A DNA stretch of 64,000 bases from Blepharisma stoltei (GCA_914767885.1 CAJZBQ010000033.1:62001-126000), one strand, 5' to 3'. Shown: positions 30,688-41,591, counted from the first letter of the stretch. Program-made: numbers and translations. Notes: generated by a model from the letters alone, not told the origin.

Positions 30688-33600
30688 ATTAAAAATAAAA
30701 AAAATAAATAATTTTTTTTTAATAAATCATAAATAAAAAGGATATTTATTTGTATTCGCTAGATAAACTTTGATGTCTTGGCTTGCGTCACCTCCTAGTT
30801 TTTTCACTCCATTGTTGATGTTAGAAATCAAGTTGTTTATTGAGTCAATTTCTATAGTCGGCACGTCTCTAAGTAGGAAACTGATATACTTATTCAAAGT
30901 GTCAATAAGCAGCATGACGCCTTCATTGGTACTTCCAATATTCTCAGCACATTTTTCCGCCCTTTTGAGATAATGCAAAACTCTTTGGTCATTTCTGACG
31001 GCTTCAGTCCAAAATAGTTCAGTAGCTAGTAAAGCACCGCGGACTTCGGCAGTTTTTGTAGACTGCTTGTGGGCGTATTGGGCTGTATTGTGGACAAGGG
31101 TTTCTGAGTTTTCTTCTTCAAAGCAGTTTACGTAGGCTAATGTTGATAATGCCAGGGTAATTGCGTTGGATTTTGCGGCGGCATCAGTAAGCTCGTCTTG
31201 GTATAAAATGAGGGCTTGAGATATGAATTCGTAAGCGATTTCTTCATGGGTCTTTTCTGGGTCGTGGTTGTGAATGCAAAGGGCACATTGTAAGCTTAAC
31301 TTTAGGCCGAGTTCTGGGTCGACTTCTATGATTTTATTGACAAGTTGTAAGCTCTTTTACATTAATAATAATATAAAAAATTTATTGATAATTTTTTTTT
31401 AAAAAAAAGTAATTTTTGATAAAATTCAATTATGGAAGGTATAGTAAAATCTTCAGAATGTGGTGAAAAGTGATTTCAGAGTCGTTGCTGTCAAGGTTAG
31501 GAACTAGCTTGATATATTTGAATAAAAGTGCTGGATAAGTGTATTTAATTCTTCTGTTTCCTCCTTGTGAAAGTTTAGTTCTAAAAATGTGAAGGAGATG
31601 GAAATGGGTTTTCACATCAGGTCCTTTAATTAAGAAAATTATTTTTGCGACCCCTTGCTGCTCATCTTCAAACTCATAGGCTTCTGATTCTGTTGTATCA
31701 TTAGCATTGCAATATTTTTAAATTTTTTTTTTTTTTTAAAAATATTTTTAAAAAAAATAAAAAACCATTAGCATCAACTAGCAATGAAGAAATATAGCTA
31801 TATTGTTTTAATATGTTTTACCTATAACAATAGCAAATTAATACCCTAATTTACTTATAAAATATCAATTTTATTAATAAAAAAATGTATTAAAATAGCA
31901 TAAAATAGTATAATTAATTTTTCAACGGTGTCCACGTCTGATAATTCTACCTTATTTGCGACCACAGCTTTGACTATTTTGAAGGCTACTTGTTTTCTTG
32001 ATTGGAACTGCAAGTAGTTCATTAGTTTTGGATAGTTACTCATTGATAAGATCGCTAACTCCCCCCCCCCCTCCGTGAGCGAACAAAACCATTAGAAAAA
32101 TCGCCATTTTTTGACCAAAAACCCACCCTCCGTGAGTGAACAAAAATTTTTTTAATAGAAAAAATTTTAATGAAAAAAAATTTTGATATATAAGTGATAA
32201 TTAGTATAATGAAATCTAGAGCTAATTCTGTTTAATTTTAAACAAATTGCGTTTTAAAACATAAATTTTGCAAATTAGGATTTTTTTAAATTTCGAAAAA
32301 AATATTTTTTATAAAAATTTATATATAAATTTTTTTAAAAAAAAAAAATTAACCCCCCTCCGTGAGCGAACAAAATTTTTTTGTTCGCTCACGGAGGGGG
32401 GGGGGGGAGTAAGGATAAAGATTCTAATGGATGTGATAGCAGTTTCACTATCGTTTTCAATGATTCTTGATCAAGTCTTCCATCAGACTGATTTTTGTCA
32501 ATTAAAGTGACGCAGGAATCCAAAATCAAATTGACATAATTAATGTTATCTGGATAACACCTTAATGATAAACGTAAAAATGCTGCATTTAGCTCTAAAA
32601 ACTTGGCAGTATCAGCTGGGTTGCTTTGTTCTTGGATTATTTTATCAATATATTCCATTATTTATGAATATAGTCAAATTAATTCTATATTTTAAAATTT
32701 TTTACCTTATGGTATCAGAATAAGTTTTAACCAGGTCAAAAATATTAACCCTCTGGACTATCTCCAAATCTGCCTCTTTCGCAAAATCTGCAATTCTCGT
32801 TAACAAGTTGATGAAAATTCCTTTAATTTCTACAGCTGGCTGCAGCTGGGTGCAGGCTTCTAACAGAAGCTCAAGAGTATGCAGGTGATAGTCATCAGGG
32901 AAGGCTTGGATTATACAGTCCATTAAATACTGCTGAGAAATCGCGTCCTTGCTGGAAGTAACGATTTCTATGATTCTTGGCAAAACCACGCTTTGGTACA
33001 GCTCTAAATTGACGCCTTGTAGATTAGAAAGCCTGACAATGTTTTCTCCGACAGTCACTTTTAAGTCGCTTCTTTCTTTTTCACGCTTGGTTTTGTCCCT
33101 GACAGTGCCTGTATGCTGCATTCTTACCCAAAGTCTGTTCATTTCTGAGAGATTTTGTAATAAGAAATCGACTGAATCAGTCACGTCGCCAGAATCTTCG
33201 TATTCTGAGCCTTTGTCAGGCAATTTGTCCTTGCAGACTTTATTAAGATATAGTTATATAAACTAGCTTATATGCCTTATTTTTTATTAAAAATATTCTG
33301 ACTATTATTTTCAGCAGGGATAATATCTTAAAAACAGCCCTCTCATAGGATGCTGGACTCCTTTAATCATTTCTATCAAGTCTTTCAGCACATCTTTTGC
33401 CGTCAGTTCTCTTGTTTTAATGTAAACGGACCCAGCTGCCACCAACAGGTACAATCTTGGCAAAATATTTGTAGTGTGCTGGATTTTTTCGTAAATTTCT
33501 GCAATTTTTCCAGTCCTACGGTGCTCTTCCATGAAATATGACTCAAGTCTGCTCATCTGGTCGAAAACCTGCATATATAGCTCAAAATACGCTTTTGGTG

Positions 33601-33826
33601 AGAGCAGAGAGGCTCGGAGTTCTGATACATTTATTTATAATAAATTAAATCTTTTTAATAATTACTATTTACTATGTTTTATTAATAGTAAAAGGTGTAT
33701 CATAATCGCTGCATGCTTAAGAACCTCTGGCATATTTGATGAATCTAGTGCTTTTTGCATTTGGAAAGCTTCTTGTTTAACGATGGTGACTGATTCTTCA
33801 AGGTACTTTTCCTGCTCTTCGTCCAT
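30688..33826 (-). CDS. VPS35: Retromer subunit VPS35, interrupted by seven IESs
   Basis: Removing seven inserts leaves an exact multiple of three (771 aa; other VPS35s are about 790). Restored landmarks: RLYLLVAAGSVYIK, the hallmark GVQHPMRGLFLRYYL, then NRLWVRMQH, PDDYHLHTLELLLEAC, LRCYPDNINYV, QGGNRRIKYTYPALLF, IAYEFISQALILYQDE and the C-terminal alpha-solenoid NEGVMLLIDTLNKYISFL. VPS35 is the scaffold of retromer, which recycles cargo from endosomes. The final TGA (30727) reads as Trp in this code, so the stop is placed at the next in-frame TAA (30688); true C-terminus uncertain by 13 residues. Confidence 0.93.
31348..31444 (-). other. IES, 97 bp, in VPS35
   Basis: TA-to-TA removal joins HHILKIL to QLVNKIIEVDPEL, matching the KIFQLLNQTIE-type helix of plant VPS35. 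Confidence 0.85.
31702..31768 (-). other. IES, 67 bp, in VPS35
   Basis: Homopolymer-rich insert inside the direct repeat ATGCTAATG. Removal joins LLVDAN to DTTESEAYEFED. Confidence 0.88.
31799..31910 (-). other. IES, 112 bp, in VPS35
   Basis: Removal joins DTVEKLI to SYISSLLVD, giving the same length as other VPS35 proteins in this helix. Confidence 0.85.
32056..32409 (-). mobile_element. MITE-like IES, family 1, 354 bp, in VPS35
   Basis: Intact family 1 copy: TAACTCCCC...CTCCGTGAGCGAACAAAA and inverse, with a second direct copy inside the left end and a hairpin right end, nearly identical in plan to 6077-6452. Removal joins LESLSL to AILSMSNYPKL. Confidence 0.95.
32659..32707 (-). other. 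IES, about 49 bp, in VPS35
   Basis: Between TYSDTI and EYIDKIIQEQ. A 49-bp (this choice) or 52-bp TA pair both restore the frame. Confidence 0.7.
33249..33320 (-). other. IES, 72 bp, in VPS35
   Basis: Removal joins RGLFLRYY to LNKVCKDKLPDKG. Confidence 0.9.
33626..33697 (-). other. IES, 72 bp, in VPS35
   Basis: Removal joins KHAAIMI to SELRASLLSPKAYFELYM, restoring the conserved N-terminal helix. Confidence 0.92.
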
Positions 33827-34016
33827 TATTTAATTGGGAATTTAGTGGAGAGAATATTTAGGCTTGTACAGAAAATGCAAAATATGGGATCTTTGGCTGC
33901 TAAGTTTATTTCAGTTTATATGAGGAAGTAAGGATTATGATAGAAAGATATAAATTTTTGTAGGAAAATAAGGTCAAAATATCTGATTAAAGTAAATAAA
34001 AAATAATCAATCTATA

Positions 34017-34493
34017 ATGATTATTTCCCTGAAAAACCACGACACTATTTTGCGATATGAATGCTGTTACCTGAAAATGGCTGAATACACAAAGCTAAAT
34101 CCTAAAGATGTGAACGGCGCAAGGGAACTTTTCAGGTTAAGAGTAGGTTTTAACTGCACGAACTTGTGCAAATTTATAAGGCATCAGACGAAAAATACGA
34201 TATGTGAACATTGCGACTGACAAATACAGGATGAAAAGCATTTAATAAAAGATTGTCCAAGGTTTAATAACGAAAGAACGAAATTACTAATGAATTTGAA
34301 GACATGCATAGATAGTGATGAAGATTTGAATTTGATGGATGTTGTGCTGGATTCTTGAAGATATGAAGAAAAAAAGAACAAGCTGGAATTGACAAGGAGT
34401 CAGGCTGACGAAATTGATGCTCATGCTAAGGAATTTATCAAGATAATTACGAAAAGCAAAAAATTAAGACGCCTTGGGCGTGATAAAACGTAA
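34017..34493 (+). CDS. LINE reverse-transcriptase C-terminal fragment or derived small protein
   Basis: 158 aa, with TGA as Trp in CDWQIQDEK and LDSWRYEEK. Contains the Cys/His knuckle typical of the end of non-LTR retrotransposon proteins: CEHCDWQIQDEKHLIKDCPRF, preceded by ELFRLRVGFNCTNLCKFIRH. The rest is helical and charged (KLELTRSQADEIDAHAKEF). The upstream RT domain is absent, so this is a 5'-truncated LINE or a gene made from one. The frame is intact, with an ATG start and TAA stop. Confidence 0.55.
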
Positions 34494-34753
34494 AATAAAT
34501 AAAATAATGATTATTTTAGAATTAAGAAATAATTATGAAGAAACAAGATCAATAGAACTTTCAAATGTTTATTAAATATATAAATGCTTTGGGATTTCTT
34601 GGTATATTTAAAAGCTTTTTTATTACTATTTTTTATTGTTTTAAGAAATATTTGTCAAAATATTAGCAAATTTTCGTTGTACTCAAATTCCTTCTTAATA
34701 TTCTATTAACTATAAATTTCAGCCCAAAACCAAGCTTATTAAACCATTTTAAA

Positions 34754-37633
34754 ATGAACGATAAAACTTGGAGAGTCAAGCTATATGAGCTTTCCAGTGA
34801 AGGCCAATGGGAAGATCTGGGAATCGGTGAAGCCAAAATATCAGACAATTTTTTTGAAATTTTCAGCGAGGATGACAACACATTTCTGCTTGGTTACCAA
34901 GTCGGTGATGAAGTTTACAGCAGACAGGACGACTCAATTATAACAATTTCTTACAATAACAGGTGCTAAACTTTTTTCTCTGGACTTTTGGCTAGTGAGA
35001 TATTATCTTTAGGACATCTGGTCGAAATTTTTCCCTCGTGAATTATCGAAATTTGAAACTTTTTTCTGACTCCATCCCTTTGTGAGAGAACAAAAAAATT
35101 TTGCTCATCACCGAGCGGGTTAATTTTTTTTTTTAAAAAAAATTATATAGATTTATAGTAAAATCCCAATTCGCAAAATTTGAAAAATAAATTAATTTAA
35201 TTTATAAAATTTATGCTTTAAAATGCAAGCTGTTTAAAATTAAGCCGAATTAGCTAGAAATTCTATTATAATTATATATTAAAATATTTTTTTTTAAATA
35301 ATTTTTGATCACTAACATACTATGGGTTTTTGGGCAAAAAATAGCTATTTTTCCAATTGTTTAGCTTCCTCATGAAGGGGAGTGAGCAGATGCCTCATGA
35401 GGAAAAAATTGTGGCCAAATTTTAAGGAATGTCTCTAGCAAAAAGTCCCGACTAAATGTTATAGAGCCGCAATAATCATTGCACGTACGCTGTAAGTTTT
35501 CAAGACCCTGTTGGTGCCCAAATAACATGAGAAAATTTTTTATCTATACAAGGGCGGGATCCAAATATTCAGAAAATTCAAGCATTGCCACAGCCAAATG
35601 AAGAGAATTTGACTGAAGTTATTGAGATTTTAAGCGATTTAAATGCTTCAAATCGGGCCAATAATACTCAAGCTATAATAAATGATGGGTTTATTAGAAA
35701 GCTTAGCCAAGAGTTCCAACTGTCAAAAAGCAAAGAAAACAAAGAAATTCTGGAAAAATTCTTTTTGGTATACTTTTTAATATAGCCCAAGCCAAAAAGA
35801 AGCTCGTCTATATCATTAATATATATAAATATAGAAAAGAACCTTTTGTAGAATTAATTTTAAAAAGAATATACAAAATCCTATTACAATTTTCAGATAA
35901 TTCTATATTAGAAGACCTTCTTTCTGATGAGAATTTTTTCTCATTTATTGGAGCAATGGACTATGACCCATCTGTAAAATGCACACAATATTTACAAATG
36001 TTTAAAAATGACGTAAAGTTTATTAACCCACTCAATATAACTGACAAAGATTTTTTGGCTAAAATTCACGCTGCTTTTAGGCTAGGATTTTTAAAGGAGT
36101 CTCAGTCTTCTAGAGGGCTTGAAGAGTCAACTGTATATTTCTTGTCAAGTTACCAAATATATGAGTTTAATGAAATTATTAGCTGTTTTATAGACTCAGG
36201 AAATATACGAGCTAGTCTTATATTGAAACTCAAAGCAAAAGATTTTAATTCAGTTTTATTCTTTTATGAGCTTATAAATATTGCTAAATCAGCAAATATT
36301 GCGATTAGATCAAAATTTTATGATACAATTGTAGCAGATGATATTTTAGAAATAATAGAAGAAAATTGAAGCAAAAATGAATGGACTGAGGAGCAAAAAA
36401 TAAAGTTTAGAGGAATGGTTGCTGAATTTTTTTTAGGAATTATGCAAATAGAGTCTGAGACTAATTTTGGCCCGGGTTATGCCAATTTCTTCCGATGTCA
36501 GCTTTATTTGCTAAAAATACATACGCAGGCGACAAATTTATTTACTGCTGAGATTTTACTATCTGGGAGGCGGCTTTATCAAAAAATGGTTTTCAACTCC
36601 ATGCGGTTATAGATCAAACCAAAAGGAAAATCGGGCTATATCACCTTTTATTATGAAACAGTTTTTCTATGAATCCTGCAAAAAGTCACCTGATATCCCA
36701 TTTCTTGCTGATTTCTGCAAAGAAATGATATGCTTTAATTTATTAACTCTAAAAAAAATCATCACATTTCTGGGTAGAAATGATCTATTTAATAAAAAAT
36801 CCTAAAATATCAATCTTAATCTAATACAATACAATTCTCCTGAAATTAGCTCATTGCAGCTCATAGGTGAATTTTTAAGAAATTTATTGGACGGAGATGA
36901 AGATCAAAGCTCAAACTCCCTTTACGAAATTTTATATGACACTGTTTTATATGAATTCATCAAAAAGTTCTCAGCAGATGCAAACATCATTACTTCTTCA
37001 AGAGACAATATTTTTGAAATTTTGTCTATACTAAGCCAATGCGTCCAAAGCCACAGCTGCCGAATCCGATATTTTTTAATTTTCCACGAAGTCATACAAA
37101 AAGTTGTAAGCCTCTTAGAAATCCCAGACAATCCTCTAAAAATTGCTATTTTAAGATTTTTCCGTACAGTTATAGAGAAAAATGACCAATTCATAAATCG
37201 CTTTATTATCTCTCGGAACTGCTTTGCCAAAATTTTTCAAGTTTTTATAGATAATGGTGAAAAAGAAAACATGGTTTTTCATTCAATTTTGGCTTTATTT
37301 GAGTCTATAAGAAAAACAAATTCCCCTAGCCTAATAGAGCACGTCATAACAAAGCATGTAGAAAATATAGAAAACGTAAAGCTAAAGAGCTGCTTTGAGG
37401 ACTTAATAAATGCTTTTGACAAGCAGAAAAGTCAAGGAATTTCATCTCCGAATAGTCTGAAACTAAATCCTACAGAACTTGCGAGTGATGAATCATTTTC
37501 AAGTCCTTTGGGCTTTGAAAGTGATGAAGAAAACGAAAAAGAATTCAAGCCGATGAAAAGAAAATGTGAAGGAAGCGAAGATGAGATTCAAAAAAGATTT
37601 AAAGGAGAAATCAGTGAAGAATTTATGATATAA
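34754..37633 (+). CDS. PPP4R3: Protein phosphatase 4 regulatory subunit 3 (SMEK/PSY2), five IESs
   Basis: Removing five inserts gives exactly 680 aa. N-terminal EVH1-like domain: WRVKLYELSSEGQWEDLGIG ... VSFQDPVGAQITWENFLSIQG. SMEK ARM region: NDGFIRKLSQEF, AMDYDPSVKCTQYLQMF, KIHAAFRLGFLKE, SPFIMKQFFYESC, EMIQYNSPEISSLQLIGEF, LRFFRTVIEKNDQFINR. The tail is acidic with a basic nuclear signal (MKRKCEGSEDEIQKRFKGE). Targets PP4 to substrates in DNA repair and cell-cycle control. TGA is Trp in EENWSKNEW and ITWENF. The exact join around residue 360 (third IES) is uncertain. Confidence 0.9.
34967..35485 (+). mobile_element. IES, 519 bp, containing a nested element, in PPP4R3
   Basis: TA-to-TA removal joins SYNNRC to YAVSFQDPVG in frame. 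A family 1-like element (35067-35382) lies wholly inside. Confidence 0.88.
35067..35382. mobile_element. Family 1-like MITE nested inside an IES, TGA-flanked
   Basis: Termini TGACTCCATCCCTTTGTG ... AAGGGGAGTGA, with the shared family 1 interior (ATGCAAGCTGTTTAAAAT region). Flanked by TGA on both sides rather than TA. Confidence 0.75.
35771..35871 (+). other. IES, 101 bp, in PPP4R3
   Basis: Within the direct repeat TATAC. Removal joins EKFFLV to YKILLQFSDNS in frame and gives the usual SMEK spacing. The insert itself has an open frame in one phase, so an ORF finder would keep it. Confidence 0.82.
36434..36477 (+). other. Probable short IES, 44 bp, in PPP4R3
   Basis: Frame must change between MVAEFF and FLPMSALFAKNTYA. 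This TA pair does it, but the insert would be unusually short and homology here is weak. Confidence 0.45.
36560..36636 (+). other. IES, 77 bp, in PPP4R3
   Basis: Removal joins KFIYCWDFT to ISPFIMKQFF, aligning with the SYLVEFSPSM-type segment of SMEK. Confidence 0.7.
36729..36824 (+). other. IES, 96 bp, in PPP4R3
   Basis: Removal joins CKEMI to QYNSPEISSLQLIG and eliminates an in-frame TAA. Confidence 0.88.
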
Positions 37634-37722
37634 ATAATGAAATTTCAGAAAAATAAATTTATTTTATAGTCATTAGATAGCTTCATTTATAATTCCCAAA
37701 CACTATTAATAATTTTACCAAA

Positions 37723-37941
37723 ATGTCTGCTATGGAAATTGAGACTCAGCCTTCACCCAAAAAAGAAGAAGCACAGCTAATCATTGAAGAAGACGAAGAA
37801 TTTGAGGAGTTCGAACTTTATAAGAACCGAGAAGAAATAAATCAAGAGACCTTAAAAGAATGGGAAGAAGAATGGGAAGATGACGTAATAGAAGATGATT
37901 TTGCTGCCGCATTGAGAAATGAGTTGAAAAACCACAATTAA
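37723..37941 (+). CDS. SEM1: SEM1/DSS1 proteasome lid subunit
   Basis: 72 aa, highly acidic. Two hallmark blocks: EEDEEFEEFE and WEEEWEDDVIEDDFAAALRNEL. Length and pattern are typical of DSS1/SEM1, a disordered subunit of the 26S proteasome lid, also found in BRCA2 and TREX-2 complexes. Follows PPP4R3 on the same strand. No intron or IES. Confidence 0.95.
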   Translation: MSAMEIETQPSPKKEEAQLIIEEDEEFEEFELYKNREEINQETLKEWEEEWEDDVIEDDFAAALRNELKNHN

Positions 37942-38283
37942 TTTTAACGATTATACAGCAAACGATTCATTTAAATACAATAAGGAAATATAAGGAAATA
38001 AATTAGTAAATAATGCAGCCTTGATATTTAAGTAATTAAATTGTTACTGAGATATGATATTCCAGTGATAAAAATTTATGATAATTTCAGGATATCAATA
38101 AATTATAATTTTCTGATCCGTCGCTTTTAGACTTTTTTAATATCAAGTCGAATTAACATTTTAACAAGTCTTGCCGTATTTTTATAATAAAATATAGACA
38201 AAACCTCTTTACTTTATTTCCGCTGCTTATCAGTACCATTTATTATATTCCTTATCTTTTTCACATTTATTATATATCTAACT
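37942..38283. other. Intergenic, AT-rich
   Basis: About 340 bp between convergent genes. Nothing recognised. Confidence 0.4.
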
Positions 38284-39327
38284 TTATATAGCCACTGCAT
38301 GTGCAATATACTCAGAGGCTTCAGGGTTTATCTCCATCTCTTCATTAACAAACTCATCTCGAGTAAAAATTTCAATGTTTTCCATCCTAAACCCGCTTTC
38401 TGTAAGCAGTTTTTCCACTTCTTCTAATGTTCTTACTCTCCCATTCAAAATAGTCCCTAAATGCATATCCATAACCCTGCTCCAAAAATAATTCCTAGTA
38501 TTTCTCCCTCCAAAAACATCAAACCACTTAAGTTTCCCTCCTACATTTAACGCCGACCTAATATTCGCCAGAACAGTTTTGACTTTATCATTTTCCCAAT
38601 CAATAAGTGCATGTTTTATTATGATACAATCATAGCCTGACGGGACATTTTCAAACATGTCTCCTTCTATAACAGAAATTCTGTCTTGCAAATTATGGTT
38701 TTCTATATTTCTCCTGCAAATAGGGACGACTTCAGGACGCTCTAAAACAGTTGCTATCATTTTAGGGTACTGGCTGGCAAAATGTATCATAAAGCTACCA
38801 TTACCTCCTGCGATCTCTAAGACACGCTCACAGTCACCAACTCCTATATCTTTTGACCCACTGTTTCAGACAGTTGTCATACTTTGCATTCCACCTTGAA
38901 ATGTTTTTAAGAGCTCAGGGTTATTTTTAAAGCCTTCATAATAATGGCAGCCAAATCGCAGTTCTGGGCATGATTTTTCAGATTTGACCCATTCTGGGAA
39001 GGAACATAAAATGTCATATTTAAAAGGCCAAAATAAATATTTTATTAGTCTTTTCAAGGACTCTTCTGTTAAGACAGCTGTGGTTGGACTGTTTGACCAT
39101 TGATTTGTTTCTGGGTTAAAACTGAAATAGCCATCAACTTCTAGTGCCATAAGAAGACGATCGAGTTTATTGGGAAGAGCTGATGTCAGTTCTGCAAGTT
39201 CAGAAACAGTTTTTGGTTGCTGAAGAAGTGAGGGGAGGTTTAAGTCGAGAGCTGTATAGAGCATAATTCCAAAAAAAGGTGCATAAGCAGCCTTATAAAT
39301 TTTTGATAATGCTTCTGTTTGTTCCAT
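38284..39327 (-). CDS. SAM-dependent O-methyltransferase (COMT/ASMT family)
   Basis: 347 aa, one continuous frame if TGA at position TVWNSGS is read as Trp. The N-terminal dimerisation helices (IYKAAYAPFFGIMLYTALDL) are followed by LDRLLMALEVDGYF, SAM-binding motif I VLEIAGGNGSF, GDMFENVPSGYDCIIIKHALIDW and KLKWFDVFGG. The His of KHALIDW corresponds to the usual catalytic His. Small-molecule methylation; substrate unknown. A decayed duplicate lies upstream at 39480-41440. Confidence 0.9.
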
Positions 39328-39629
39328 TTATAATCGGACAAAAAATGACCAAGTGAAAAAAATGTCAGTTATAATGAAAAGTTGACTGATTTTATTATTA
39401 AATTTTAAAAATATTTAGAATTTCATATTAATATGAAATTTTCTAATGCAATTAGCATAAATTATAATTTAGGTAGCATTTGTATGTGCTACATACTCGA
39501 TTTACATATTAATATTGACCAATTCATCCCTCTACAAAATTTACAATAAACCCAGCTTCTGTAATTTATTTTTTGGCCTCTTCCAAAGACCTCACAGTTC
39601 CATTGTAGCGGTCAACAAATGGATATTTC

Positions 39630-39930
39630 TGCTCCAAAAATAACTCCTACAAACGAATAAATGGTGATGACACCAACCCGTCCTATCTCGGACTGCTTCG
39701 AGTTTGGGTACTTTTCTGCTATATTGAGCCAAACCGAGCAGGAAACTGAGTTAAGTCTAAGAGTGCTGGGCATTTCAGTTTGGTTGGGTTTTGCCTCCCT
39801 CATCGGGCAATGACTTTGTGTCTTCCCGATAGACATTTGGGGAAAAAAGGCTTTTACCCCTAGAGATAACTGTGCCGGCGACGAGGTCATAGCTGGCACC
39901 AATACTAGCTAGGGAGTTTATCCCTAGCTG
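39630..39930. repeat. GC-rich dispersed repeat in pseudogene
   Basis: About 300 bp, compositionally distinct, no complete ORF. Ends in repeated GCTAGGGAGTTTATCCCTAGC-like hairpin sequence. Confidence 0.5.
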
Positions 39931-40309
39931 GAATTCTAGCAATTCAAGCAGCAGTAGTCAAGTCCCAAATCTTCATACTCCAAGGCTCCGAGATAGCATT
40001 AAGAGCCAGGCCAAAAGCCAGAGGAGAGCTATCTCTGGTGAAAATGTTGACATAGCCAAGGAGATTCGCTAGCAGCTGAGCAAGTCTTCTACAAAGACTT
40101 ATCTCGGATTAGATATAAAGGAGAAAGAGCACTAATCTATAATTAATTTAATTCTAATGCTTTCTCCTCCAAAAATACCAAGCTACTTAAGCTTTTCTCC
40201 GCTCCTTAAAGCTGCTCTAATATTGGAAAGAGCAATTTAGATTTCTCATCATCCTACCTAGTTAATTCATACTTAATAGCTTTCTTATTACGAGGGCTAG
40301 AATCCACTT

Positions 40310-40660
40310 TAAAGCTCGGCTACCGAGGATCCAACCAGGGATTCATTCGCTTCGCGGTAACATCTACTTCTGATTGCCGGAATTGCGGTTCTGGCCGTCA
40401 CCTTCTCCAGTTTTTGAGTGGGCAGACTACGGGTTCCTGGGCCTTGCTTCAGGCTGCAGCGATGAGTTGCCTGCGCAGAAAATCAAAAAATGGATTTTTC
40501 TGGCCGACCGTCACAAAAACGAAAAACTTGTAGCCCAGGCCATAATCCCCGGTTTCACGGTGGTGAAGTGCCCGATAAGTCTTGGCGGATATAATTACAT
40601 ATTTGCTGAAAGTTGCATGGCCCGGAGGTCATGCCTAGGCTGAGGCGCCATATTTAATTA
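40310..40660. repeat. GC-rich dispersed repeat, copy 2
   Basis: Related to 17985-18490: same ATGAGTTGC..GCGCAGAAAATC, AAAAAATGGATTTTTCTGGC, GTGCCCGATA and final TGAGGCGCCATATTTAAT blocks in the same order. Supports a dispersed element family. Confidence 0.65.
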
Positions 40661-40789
40661 TATGCATGCTTAATAGTAGCACAATCATATCCTGTAGGGA
40701 CAAATTTAAAACATTTCCTTTATGATTCTTGAGAATTATGACTTTCTATGTTTTTCCTACAAAATAAGCATGAGCTCAGGGAACTCTAA

Positions 40790-40942
40790 AACAGTTGCAG
40801 CTATATTAGGTTATTGATTTTCAAGGTAAATCATCATGCTTTCATCTCCTCCTGCAAGCTCTAAAACAGTTGCAGCTATATTAGGTTATTGATTTTCAAG
40901 GTAAATCATCATGCTTTCATCTCCTCCTGCAAGCTCAAAAAC
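40790..40942. repeat. Tandem duplication of about 75 bp
   Basis: The block beginning CTCTAAAACAGTTGCAGC and ending CTCCTCCTGCAAG occurs twice in direct succession within the O-methyltransferase pseudogene. Confidence 0.9.
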
Positions 40943-41591
40943 CCCTTTCGCATTTTCCTACCCTATATCTTATAACTCTCTATTTCAAAGAGTAGTCATA
41001 CTTACATTCTTTCTTGAAATACCTTTAGCAAGCTTGGGCTGTTCTTAAAGCAATTTTAATTTTGGGGTCAAATCTCAGCTCAGAGCAATTTTATCACTTT
41101 TAATGAACTCTAGGTACGAGTATAAATAGTCATATTTATTAGGCAACAATAATAATTTTGTGAATTTTTTCAACTGCTCGTCAATTAAAGCAGTTTTTGT
41201 TAGACTATTTGGCTATGGATTGCGCCTGATGTCACTTCGAGTGCCATCAGAAGATGTTCAAGCTTACTGGGAATTGCTGATGCTATTTCTCTAAGTTTTG
41301 AAACTGTTTTGGGTTCTGAAGAAGTGAAGGGAGATTTAAATCTAGAGCTGTATATAGCATTATTCCAAAGAAAGCGGCCTAATCTGCCTTATATATTTTT
41401 GATAACCCTTCTAAAATGGATGTAAAACTGCCGAGGTAGCAAAACAGATAATTAAAACAGAGATGATTTTTGATAAATTATTCAATATAATTTACGTAAA
41501 ATAAGTGAAAGGTTAATAAGCTAATATTAAAGTAGAAATTAAAGCTAAATTTACCCTGTATTGATGCAAAGAATTCAGTTATTTTTGGTTT

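Larger units (their letters stand above)
39480..41440 (-). pseudogene. Decayed O-methyltransferase copy with two GC-rich inserts
   Basis: Fragments of the neighbouring gene occur in the same order and orientation with stops and frameshifts. The C-terminal part is at about 39480-39630, the region before it at 40150-40270, the SAM-motif region at about 40670-40980, and the N-terminal part at about 40980-41430. Two GC-rich repeats (39630-39930, 40310-40660) and a roughly 75-bp tandem duplication break it further. Confidence 0.8.

Noticed and set aside
30727-30729. TGA as the VPS35 stop codon
   Set aside because: TGA is Trp elsewhere in this genome and no SECIS-like structure follows; the next in-frame TAA was taken, although the tail beyond is low-complexity.
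35768-35785. 18-nt GT...AG segment in PPP4R3 as an intron
   Set aside because: Not 15-16 nt, and its removal does not give the right frame; the 101-bp IES does.
40374-40643. 89-aa ORF in GC-rich repeat
   Set aside because: Not preserved in the related repeat at 17985-18490; composition effect.
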